A DNA stretch of 37,178 nucleotides from Sulfuricurvum sp. (GTDB lineage: Bacteria > Campylobacterota > Campylobacteria > Campylobacterales > Sulfurimonadaceae): positions 1-37,178 of the forward strand of contig NZ_JAQTQR010000022.1 of the NCBI RefSeq assembly GCF_028712165.1. Direction: 5' to 3'. A program made the position numbers and the translations under genes. The notes below the pieces were generated by a model. The model was not told the origin of the DNA, made no database searches, and saw nothing but the letters and a program-made list of their open reading frames with translations. Below are positions 1 to 7,755 of this stretch, in pieces. Each line of letters opens with the position of its first letter. Position 1 is the first letter of the stretch.

Positions 1-782
1 AGGGCTTTAGAACCGATTTGACGTTTGAGAATGGTTAATTTACCCTCTTTGAGCGTCGGTTTGAAGACGTAAAATTCATCCGGATTGACCCGTCCGCCGA
101 CAATATTTTCTCCCAATCCCCAAATCGAGTTGATAAGGATCAGATTATCCGAACCGTTTTCGGTATCGATCGTAAACATGACCCCGCTGCTGGCAATATC
201 GCTGCGTACCATTTTCTGAACTCCGACTGAGAGGGCAACCGCAAAATGATCGTATCCGCGGCTATGACGGTAGCTGATCGCGCGATCGGTAAAAAGCGAC
301 GCAAAACACCGCTTGATGTGTTCGACAAGCATCTCTTCACCGCGTACATTGAGATAGCTCTCCTGCTGTCCGGCGAAACTCGCATCCGGCAAATCTTCCG
401 CCGTGGCAGAAGAACGTACCGCGACATCGACCGATACGACACCGTACTCCGCTTCCATTTGTCGGTAATTCTCAGCGATTTCTGTTTTTAGCGCATCAGG
501 CATATCCCCTGAGAGCATCAAAGTTCGTATCGCTGATCCGCATTTGTTGAGCGCTTCGATATCGGTCAAATCAACACCGGCAAAAAACTGGCGGATTTTG
601 GACTCAAAACCGTTATGCGCTATAAAAAAACGATATCCGTCCGCTGTGATGGCAAACCCTTCCGGAACTTTAACCCCCAGAGTTTTCAACGAACCGATCA
701 TCTCTCCCAAAGAGGCATTTTTACCTCCGACCAAGGGGATGTCTTCTAATCTCAATGAATCCAGAGTGCGAATATACTTCAT
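1..782 (-). CDS. ppsA: Phosphoenolpyruvate synthase, N-terminal part (cut by window edge)
   Basis: The reverse strand reads open from an ATG at 782 to the window edge, giving about 260 residues without a stop. The product starts MKYIRTLDSLRLEDIPLVGG and contains KNASLGEM, VPEGFAIT, VAVRSSATAEDLPDASFAGQ and GVMFTIDTENG, the pattern of the PPDK_N/PEP synthase ATP-grasp domain that binds ATP. PEP synthase turns pyruvate, ATP and water into PEP, AMP and phosphate, a key gluconeogenic step in autotrophs. An AAAGGAG ribosome site sits 6 bases before the ATG. The phosphohistidine and PEP-binding domains lie outside the window. Pyruvate phosphate dikinase is the main alternative, but the opening LVGGKNASLGEM is typical of PEP synthase. 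Confidence 0.93.
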   Translation of the reverse strand, partial: MKYIRTLDSLRLEDIPLVGGKNASLGEMIGSLKTLGVKVPEGFAITADGYRFFIAHNGFESKIRQFFAGVDLTDIEALNKCGSAIRTLMLSGDMPDALKTEIAENYRQMEAEYGVVSVDVAVRSSATAEDLPDASFAGQQESYLNVRGEEMLVEHIKRCFASLFTDRAISYRHSRGYDHFAVALSVGVQKMVRSDIASSGVMFTIDTENGSDNLILINSIWGLGENIVGGRVNPDEFYVFKPTLKEGKLTILKRQIGSKA

Positions 783-852
783 AAATACTCCTTTAGAAAC
801 AACACATTTAGATAGAATACCATACTATTTTTAATATCGCATCGGAATTTTT

Positions 853-2352
853 ATGACCCCTATCGTGCTTACTACTCTCAATGCCCGTTACGCCCATACC
901 GCACTCGGTCTGCGTTACCTTTATGCCAATCTGCACGAGCTGCAAGCGATGGCAAAGATAGTCGAATTTACGATGAATGAGCAGATACAGAGTATCACGG
1001 AGGGGCTCTTGCTCCATTCTCCCCGCATCATCGGCATCGGAGTCTATATCTGGAATGCCGCGCAAAGTGCAGAGCTGATCCAGACCATTAAAAAGGTCTC
1101 ACCTGAGACGATCATTGTTCTTGGGGGACCGGAAGCAGGATATCTTCCCCACCGTGTCGATTTTTCAAAAGCCGACTACATCATCAGCGGTGAAGGTGAA
1201 GTGGCCTTTTATGAATTGTGTAAAAAAATCCTCTCTAACGATGTACCGCAAGAGCATTTCATTAAAGCCCCTCTCCCCGACCTTAAATCGATACATCTTC
1301 CCTACGCTGCCTACGACGATGAAGACGTAACACATCGCTACATCTACGTCGAAGCCTCACGCGGTTGTCCGTTCGAATGCGAATTTTGCCTCTCTTCCAT
1401 CGATGAAAAAGTACGTAATTTTCCTCTCGATCAGCTTCTCGAAGAGTTCGAAATTCTTTGGCAGCGTGGGGCACGGAGTTTTAAATTTATCGACCGGACG
1501 TTTAACCTCAATATGACGTTTGCTAACCGGATTTTGGACTTTTTCCTCTCTAAAGAACCACCCTACTTTGCCCATTTTGAAGTGATACCCGACCATTTTC
1601 CCGAAGTACTCAAGGAAAAAATTGCCCAGTTCCCTGCGGGATCGCTCCAACTCGAAATCGGGATCCAGACTCTCGATCCCGTGATCGCAAAAGGGATAAA
1701 CCGTCCCCTAAAACTCGAAAAAATCTATGATAATCTCCGCTTTTTGGAAAACGAAACAGCTGCACACATGCACCTCGATCTCATCGTCGGCCTTCCGGGA
1801 GAAACCTTAGAGGGATTCGGACGCAATCTCGACACACTCGTCTCCATTACCCACAGCGAAATCCAGATCGGCATCCTCAAAAACCTCTCAGGAACCACCC
1901 TTTCGCGACATGACCGAGAGCATGGTATGATCTACAGCGATATTCCTCCCTATGATATTCTTCAAAACAACCTGCTTAGTTTCGTACAAATCCAAAAAAT
2001 GAAACGATTTGCCCGCTTTTGGGATATTTTTTACAACAGCGGGAGTTTTAACAAAACCGTTCCGTTACTTTGGAATGAAGGGAAAGTATTTGAAGGTTTT
2101 TATGCTTTCAGCGAATGGATCTATGCCCAAACTCTCTCTACATGGAAAATATCGCTGGAACGTCAAATAGCCTTACTCCATACCTATCTGTGTGAACATC
2201 ACGAAAAAGAGATTGTAGAAGCGGCATTAACCCAAGATTTGGCAGAGCGGCCGGAAAAAACAATCCCGTTTTTCCTACGCCAATCAACTCAAGAGAAAAA
2301 AGAGAAAGAGTCCAAAGCGGTAACACCAAAACGTCAGGCTAAGCGTTCTTAG
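853..2352 (+). CDS. B12-binding-type radical SAM protein (DUF4080-like)
   Basis: A 499-residue protein. Residues about 1-130 form a Rossmann-like cobalamin-binding-type domain (IIVLGGPEAGYLP, YIISGEGEVAFYEL). A radical SAM core follows, with the cluster motif CPFECEFC placing Cys172, Cys176 and Cys179 in CxxxCxxC spacing, then IGIQTLDP and LIVGLPGET. The C-terminal region (about 370-460) resembles DUF4080, and the last 30 residues are a charged Lys/Glu-rich tail. Such proteins cleave S-adenosylmethionine to start radical chemistry; the substrate of this subfamily is unknown to me. It is divergent from ppsA with a 70-bp gap. The start ATG at 853 follows a weak GGAA. Confidence 0.85.
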   Translation: MTPIVLTTLNARYAHTALGLRYLYANLHELQAMAKIVEFTMNEQIQSITEGLLLHSPRIIGIGVYIWNAAQSAELIQTIKKVSPETIIVLGGPEAGYLPHRVDFSKADYIISGEGEVAFYELCKKILSNDVPQEHFIKAPLPDLKSIHLPYAAYDDEDVTHRYIYVEASRGCPFECEFCLSSIDEKVRNFPLDQLLEEFEILWQRGARSFKFIDRTFNLNMTFANRILDFFLSKEPPYFAHFEVIPDHFPEVLKEKIAQFPAGSLQLEIGIQTLDPVIAKGINRPLKLEKIYDNLRFLENETAAHMHLDLIVGLPGETLEGFGRNLDTLVSITHSEIQIGILKNLSGTTLSRHDREHGMIYSDIPPYDILQNNLLSFVQIQKMKRFARFWDIFYNSGSFNKTVPLLWNEGKVFEGFYAFSEWIYAQTLSTWKISLERQIALLHTYLCEHHEKEIVEAALTQDLAERPEKTIPFFLRQSTQEKKEKESKAVTPKRQAKRS

Positions 2353-2419
2353 CCTCTCTTAAAACATTCATTTAATCGCGATGCATTAATCCTATAGTAA
2401 TAATATTTAGCTATAAATA

Positions 2420-2434
2420 GTGATTAATAATCAC
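2420..2434. promoter_or_regulatory. 15-bp palindrome upstream of the YceI gene, candidate operator
   Basis: GTGATTA-A-TAATCAC is a perfect inverted repeat with 7-bp arms and a single central base. It starts 3 bp after a TATAAA hexamer at 2412-2417 that could be a -10 element, and ends 13 bp before the YceI ATG. The position suits a repressor site overlapping the transcription start. The binding protein is unknown. Confidence 0.4.
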
Positions 2435-2447
2435 AAAAAGGATATTT

Positions 2448-2999
2448 ATGAAAAAACTACTCTTGGCAGGGCTATTGATTGCCAGCAGCGCATTTGCCGA
2501 ATGTACCTACTACTCAGAAAATGCAAAAGTAACATGGAAGGCTTTCAAAACCTATGAAAAAATCGGGGTTGGAGGTACTTTCGATCATGTCGTATTTTCG
2601 CCAAGATCGGCCAAAACCTCCGAAGAGTTCTTAGTCGGAAGTAATATCACGATCAATACAGCAACCGTCAATTCCGGAAATGCCGGTCGCGATGCTACCC
2701 TCGTCGCCTCTTTTTTCAAAACTCAAAACGTCGATTCAATCACTGCAAAAATTCTTTCTGTCAAAGATTCAAAAGCTCAGGTTGAAATAACAATGAACGG
2801 AGTTAGCAAACAGATACCGATGAGTTATACGATTCATGATGGGAAAATTACGGGAAAAGGGGTGATTGATCTCAACGACTTTGCGATGTTAAAATCACTG
2901 CAATCAATTAATAAAACGTGTTTCGACCTGCATGGTGGAAAAACATGGCAAGATGTAGAAATCGGATTTGAAATCCCGGTAGCCAATAATTGCTACTAA
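2448..2999 (+). CDS. YceI family periplasmic protein
   Basis: A 183-residue protein with a clear signal peptide (MKKLLLAGLLIASSAFA, cleavage before ECTYYS). The mature part matches the YceI lipocalin-like barrel: VTWKAFKTYEKIGVGGTFDH near the start, then a run of amphipathic strands. YceI proteins bind polyisoprenoids or similar lipids in the periplasm and are often induced by stress or acid; ligand and role here are not known. There are Cys residues near both mature ends (ECTYY, NNCY), which could pair. An AAGGAT ribosome site lies just upstream. The gene appears to stand alone, with a palindrome in front and a hairpin behind. Confidence 0.88.
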   Translation: MKKLLLAGLLIASSAFAECTYYSENAKVTWKAFKTYEKIGVGGTFDHVVFSPRSAKTSEEFLVGSNITINTATVNSGNAGRDATLVASFFKTQNVDSITAKILSVKDSKAQVEITMNGVSKQIPMSYTIHDGKITGKGVIDLNDFAMLKSLQSINKTCFDLHGGKTWQDVEIGFEIPVANNCY

Positions 3000-3025
3000 G
3001 TATTTCTCTGTAATGAGAAATACTT
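2998..3025. terminator. Perfect 11-bp hairpin overlapping the YceI stop codon
   Basis: AAGTATTTCTC and GAGAAATACTT form a perfect 11-bp stem with a 6-base loop, starting inside the TAA stop. No T-run follows on either strand, so it may act as a 3'-end stabiliser or a weak bidirectional terminator between convergent genes. Confidence 0.45.
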
Positions 3026-3082
3026 ACCATTCGTCAATATCACTGGATTCATGCAAATAGCAAGTAAAATGATTACCGTCTA

Positions 3083-5506
3083 TTAAAAATAAAATTCTTT
3101 TTTTTCAAAAAGTTCTACGCAAGCATCAGCTACTGCAGCATCGTAAAGAGTCCCCCGCCCTTGTTTGATTTCATTCAAAGCAGCTTCGACTCCCAATGCC
3201 GCACGATAGGGACGGTGTGAAGACATTGCTTCGACGATGTCGGCGACGCAAATGATTTTTGCTTCCAACAAAATCTGATCGCCTTTCAGTCCCTGCGGAT
3301 ACCCAGAGCCGTCGATTTTTTCATGGTGCTGCAAAATTATGTCAGCAATCGGCCAAGGAAATTGAACATCTTTCAGAATATCGTATCCCTCCTGGGGATG
3401 AGATTGAATGAGCATAAATTCGATAGGGGTGAGCTTACCGGGCTTGGAAAGAATCTCAGCCGGTACGTGGATTTTTCCAAGATCATGGATGATGGATGCG
3501 AAATGTATACCTTGAACTTGCGTATCATTCAAGTTCATTTTCCGCGCAATGGCTGTTGCCAGCACACTAACCCGATTTTGATGGCCTGCCGTATAGGGAT
3601 CGCGTGCCTCTACAGTAGCAGCAATGGTCTCTATGGATTGTTCCATACTTTGGCGCAAGATCGCTGTATGCTGATCGTGTGCGACACGCTTGCGATGGGC
3701 TATGATACCGTAGGCAAGGTCGTTTGCCAATTCTTCAAGTAGTATAACTTCTTCTTCTTCTTCTGCGAATGCGTTTGCTTCCGATGCATAAATATTCAGT
3801 GCACCGAATACTGTGTCACCCTCCATGAGTGGAAGTGCAATGCTGGCCGTGTAGCCACGGGCCAAAGCGGCATCTCTCCATAATGGATATTCGCTCTCTG
3901 CGGTGATGTTGCGGGTGATGTGAGTTTTTGCGGAGCGTATCGCTTTGGAGAGAGGCATTTGGTTCGCTGCCGTTGCGTTCCAGCTGAGTTTCTCTATCCA
4001 ATGATGCTCATCTTCCGAACCGGACCATGCCATTGGAATAATGGTTTTTTCCGGATCGTCCTGAGCGTAATCGACCACTGCCAGACTATAGCCCCCTTCT
4101 TTTACAATGACCTCCACGACTCTCTTAAGCAGATTTTCTTCGCTCTGTGCCTGTACCAATGCCATATTGCCGGCCGAGAGCGTTTTAAGGGCACGGTTGG
4201 CACGATTGATTTCTTCTTCGGCTTTTTTGCGCTGAGAGATGTCACGGATGATACCGATAGCTTCCCATTTTCCTTCTCTCATGTTGGCTGAGAGCGACAG
4301 TTCTATAGGAAATTCCGTTCCGTCTTTTTTTAAAGCGGTCAGTTCCATAGTTTTTCCTATGGCAGGTCCTTCTCCCGTATGTATGAAATGGCTGAATCCT
4401 TTGTGGTGAGCTTCGTGAAACCGTTCAGGCGCCAAGAGGGGATGCAACGCTTTTCCGACAGTCTCTTCTTTTGTATATCCGAATATGTTTTCAGCCGCTT
4501 CGTTCCAATAGGCGATAAGCCCTTCATCGTTCATGATGAGAATCGCATCCTGGGCAGTAGTGGTTATGGTGCGAAATTTCTCCTCGCTCTCGTGCAGCAA
4601 TTGTTTGGATTTTATCTCTTCGGTGATATTTTCAAAGATATGGATACTGAAACTGTACTCTCCCTCATCGTCATAAACCGGGTAGGTACGTGATTTGAAT
4701 ATTCGGCCGTCCTCGAGGGCGAATTGTTCTTCTTCACCTTTTCCACTTCGGAAAGACTTTTCACAGGTATGCATCGGAGCATCAAGTTTCGGAAAGACCT
4801 GATAGTAGGGTTTTCCGATAATATCTTTGAACTTTTGTGCGCCGGAAAGTTCTTTGTATGCTTTGTTGACCCGTATCAGATTGTATTCCCTGTCATGGAG
4901 CATTACCCCGTCCTCGATACCGTCGAAAGCATCGGTCCACTCCCTCTGAGCTATGGCAATGATCTCTTTTAGTTTTTTATCTGCAGTGACATCATAAAGT
5001 ACACTGCGGTATATACCGTTTTGATGCTGCATGATAATCAACTGGGCCCAAAACACGGTTCCATCCGCTCGAATCATCCGCAATGTGCACATTTGCTGTT
5101 CGGAAGGCAATACTTCTTTCAAACGGCAGTGATAGTAGCTGTCCTGATCGTCTTTCCAAATGAACCGTGTTAGAGGGTAACCGATCAGATGGTTTCGACT
5201 CACCCCAAAGAGCGATGCCACTCTTAGATTGGCTTCAAGAACCAATCCTTCTTTAGAGAGGGTGATATACCCTACGGGTGCCAGATCGTACAGATCCACA
5301 TAGCGCTCTTGTTGGGCCTGAAGTTTTTGCTGGATTGTGCGAAGTTCTTCGTTTTGCAGCTCCAGTTCGATCTGATGTACCTGCAGTTCATGAAGAAGCG
5401 AAGCCGTCTCTTCGGGTGAGAGATTATGATGGTGCGGAGTTTTGGCTGCATTGGCTATGGCAATTTTTTCCGCCTGTTCACGGAGTGAGCTTTTCTCTCT
5501 ACTCAT
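3083..5506 (-). CDS. PAS-GAF sensor with HD-GYP c-di-GMP phosphodiesterase
   Basis: About 807 residues, third gene of the signalling operon. The start is taken at the ATG at 5506, which overlaps the previous gene's TGA (ATGA) and has AAGGAG 7 bases before it, rather than a start at 5536. Domains in order: LHELQVHQIELELQNEELR leader helix (about 35-55), three PAS domains (about 65-430; second and third with DGVMLHDREYN and GLIAYWNEAAENIFGYT), a GAF domain (about 450-605), and HD-GYP (about 630-800). The catalytic signature is complete: HDLGKIHVPAEIL and HHEKIDGSGYPQGL. HD-GYP enzymes hydrolyse c-di-GMP. No membrane segment is seen, so the protein is probably cytoplasmic. The PAS and GAF domains would sense a ligand or redox state that cannot be named. 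Confidence 0.92.
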   Translation of the reverse strand: MSREKSSLREQAEKIAIANAAKTPHHHNLSPEETASLLHELQVHQIELELQNEELRTIQQKLQAQQERYVDLYDLAPVGYITLSKEGLVLEANLRVASLFGVSRNHLIGYPLTRFIWKDDQDSYYHCRLKEVLPSEQQMCTLRMIRADGTVFWAQLIIMQHQNGIYRSVLYDVTADKKLKEIIAIAQREWTDAFDGIEDGVMLHDREYNLIRVNKAYKELSGAQKFKDIIGKPYYQVFPKLDAPMHTCEKSFRSGKGEEEQFALEDGRIFKSRTYPVYDDEGEYSFSIHIFENITEEIKSKQLLHESEEKFRTITTTAQDAILIMNDEGLIAYWNEAAENIFGYTKEETVGKALHPLLAPERFHEAHHKGFSHFIHTGEGPAIGKTMELTALKKDGTEFPIELSLSANMREGKWEAIGIIRDISQRKKAEEEINRANRALKTLSAGNMALVQAQSEENLLKRVVEVIVKEGGYSLAVVDYAQDDPEKTIIPMAWSGSEDEHHWIEKLSWNATAANQMPLSKAIRSAKTHITRNITAESEYPLWRDAALARGYTASIALPLMEGDTVFGALNIYASEANAFAEEEEEVILLEELANDLAYGIIAHRKRVAHDQHTAILRQSMEQSIETIAATVEARDPYTAGHQNRVSVLATAIARKMNLNDTQVQGIHFASIIHDLGKIHVPAEILSKPGKLTPIEFMLIQSHPQEGYDILKDVQFPWPIADIILQHHEKIDGSGYPQGLKGDQILLEAKIICVADIVEAMSSHRPYRAALGVEAALNEIKQGRGTLYDAAVADACVELFEKKEFYF

Positions 5507-7755
5507 GGTCGAACTCCTTTTTGTTGTCGTTTCCAATTGTCCAGTAAATAAATACTCAATGTATCAATATCCAAAGGATGACCAAACAGATATCCCTGAT
5601 AGGCATGACACCCATGGGCTTCTAAAAACTCAAATTGTTCCAGAGTTTCTATCCCCTCGGCAATCACATTCATTTCCAGTCCGATTCCCATGGTGATGAT
5701 AGTCCGTACGATCATCGCATCATTTTTATTTTCAGGCAGATTCCGTACAAAAGAACGGTCAATTTTGATCTGATTGAGCGGCAATTTAGCCAAATAAGAC
5801 AATGATGAATATCCGGTGCCAAAATCATCCATGGAAAAATGGACGCCAAGCCGATTGATCGCATCCATCTTCTCAATCGTATCTTGTACATTTTCCAGAA
5901 CCAGACTCTCAGTCAGTTCGAGCTTCAAGAGTTCCGGGTTTGCTCCGCTCATTTCAAGCGTTTTCTCCAAGAGTGTGACGAAGTCTTTTTGACGAAATTG
6001 CCGTGCACTTACATTGACCGAAATACGCAGATGGCGGGTATGTTCGTCTGCTTCCCATGCTTTGAGCTGAGCACAGGCACTTTGCAATACCCATTGACCC
6101 ATCGGTATTATAAAACCTGTCTCTTCTGAGAGGGGGATAAATTCATCAGGCAGTATCAAACCACGCTGTGGATGTTCCCAGCGAATAAGTGCTTCGACTC
6201 CTGTTACACGTTGCAAGTTGTCAATCTGAGGTTGATAATACAGACGAAATTGATTTGATTCGAGCGCCTGCTTTAGCTCATACTCCATTGTACTGCGCAG
6301 ATCAAGCGCATGCTGCATTTTCGGATCAAAGAAAAGAAGTTGATTGCCTCCGGATTTTTTGGCTTGATACATGGCAATATCCGCATGTTTGAAAATATCT
6401 TCCGCAGTATTATCTTTATTAAAAAGTTCAATGCCGATGCTGAGTTTGCAATAATATTCAAAATCTTTGAGTAAAAAAGGATCATTCATTTCCGTTAAAA
6501 GTTTATCGCCTATCTGCTTTGCCAAATAGGCCGTTTCTTGTATGTCTGTTTTTAAATTTTGCAGTAAAATGATAAATTCATCTCCACCTTGTCGTGCAAC
6601 GGTGTCTCCTTCACGAATCATTGTCCGGAGACGTTCGGCTACTTCGATCAGGAGTAAATCACCGGCATCGTGGCCTCTGGTGTCATTAAGACCTTTGAAA
6701 TTATCCAAATCAAGGAAAAAAATTGCTCCAAACAGTTGGCTTCGCTCAGTAGAAATGATAGCTTGATTGAGCCGTTCTTGAAACAAACGTCGATTCGGCA
6801 GTTTTGTAAGGGGATCATAATAGGCTAAACGGTGAATCACCGCTTCAGCTTCTTTATCCTTGGTGATGTCCGAAAAGTTGCCGATATAATGGGTAATCTT
6901 TTCATTAGCATCTGTGACAGCGGTTATTGTCAGCAATTCGGCATAAATCTGGCCATTTTTGCGTTTATTCCATATTTCGCCTTGCCACCTTTTAGACTCT
7001 TTTAATGTTTTCCACATTTGTTGATAAAAAAGTTTGTCATGACGACCTGATTTAAGAACCCTCATTGTCTGTCCAACGATCTCTTTTTGATCATAGTTGG
7101 TTAATCGGGTAAAAGCGGGGTTAATACGTAAAATAACCCCTTGTGCATCCGTTATCACCATCCCTGCTTGGGATTCAAACGCGATAGCAGCAATTCGTCG
7201 TTCTTCCTCTGCCTCTTTTCGTTCGGTTATATCATTGAGTATTAAACATATTGTATTGTTCCTCTGAGCTTTTTCCAATCGGTTGGCAGAGAGCTGCACC
7301 CAACAACAGGTCTGATTTTCTTTCATTAATCGCAGTTCGCAGGGTTTGAAAAAATGTTTTCTAAAAAAATAATAGATATCCTGATCTTCGCCAAAAATAA
7401 AATCCGTTATCTGGTGATGGATCAGTTTGTCCTGATCCGCACCCAGCAGTGAGGAAGCTGCACGGTTGGCTTGAAGAATCTCCCCTTCTTCATTCAACGT
7501 GCAATATCCGATGGGTGCTAAATTGTAGAGGTCAAAATAGTCTTCCCGCTCAGCATCAAGTTCACTTTGTATTTTTCGAAGCTCGTCGTTTTGCATCTCC
7601 AGTTCGATCTGATGAACTTGCAATTCGTGAAGTACACGAGATATCTCTTCGGGTGATAATGTATTCGTAGTCAGCAGTTCATTGCCACGTACTATCTCTT
7701 CTGCTTTATGGCGCAGTACTTGAGCATCATTGGCAGGAGAGAGATGTTTAGGCAT
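5503..7755 (-). CDS. PAS-PAS-GGDEF-EAL c-di-GMP turnover protein
   Basis: 750 residues, second gene of the operon. The start ATG shares one base with the upstream TAA (TAATG), and AGAGGAA lies just before it. The N-terminal 170 residues (LHELQVHQIELEMQNDELR, DLYNLAPIGYCTLNEEG) are clearly paralogous to the start of the downstream HD-GYP protein. A second PAS follows (AGMVITDAQGVILRINPAF). The GGDEF domain is intact (RQGGDEFIILL), with an RxxD product-inhibition site (REGD) five residues before it. The EAL domain is also intact: VEALIRWEHP, KLELTESL, MDDFGTGYSSLSYLA, IKIDRSFV, VIAEGIET. Both cyclase and phosphodiesterase activity are therefore possible; which one dominates cannot be told from sequence. 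Confidence 0.94.
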   Translation of the reverse strand: MPKHLSPANDAQVLRHKAEEIVRGNELLTTNTLSPEEISRVLHELQVHQIELEMQNDELRKIQSELDAEREDYFDLYNLAPIGYCTLNEEGEILQANRAASSLLGADQDKLIHHQITDFIFGEDQDIYYFFRKHFFKPCELRLMKENQTCCWVQLSANRLEKAQRNNTICLILNDITERKEAEEERRIAAIAFESQAGMVITDAQGVILRINPAFTRLTNYDQKEIVGQTMRVLKSGRHDKLFYQQMWKTLKESKRWQGEIWNKRKNGQIYAELLTITAVTDANEKITHYIGNFSDITKDKEAEAVIHRLAYYDPLTKLPNRRLFQERLNQAIISTERSQLFGAIFFLDLDNFKGLNDTRGHDAGDLLLIEVAERLRTMIREGDTVARQGGDEFIILLQNLKTDIQETAYLAKQIGDKLLTEMNDPFLLKDFEYYCKLSIGIELFNKDNTAEDIFKHADIAMYQAKKSGGNQLLFFDPKMQHALDLRSTMEYELKQALESNQFRLYYQPQIDNLQRVTGVEALIRWEHPQRGLILPDEFIPLSEETGFIIPMGQWVLQSACAQLKAWEADEHTRHLRISVNVSARQFRQKDFVTLLEKTLEMSGANPELLKLELTESLVLENVQDTIEKMDAINRLGVHFSMDDFGTGYSSLSYLAKLPLNQIKIDRSFVRNLPENKNDAMIVRTIITMGIGLEMNVIAEGIETLEQFEFLEAHGCHAYQGYLFGHPLDIDTLSIYLLDNWKRQQKGVRP

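Noticed and set aside
246-834. Open frames on the plus strand at the left edge
   Set aside because: They lie opposite the ppsA coding frame, which has clear PEP synthase motifs, and show no protein-family features.
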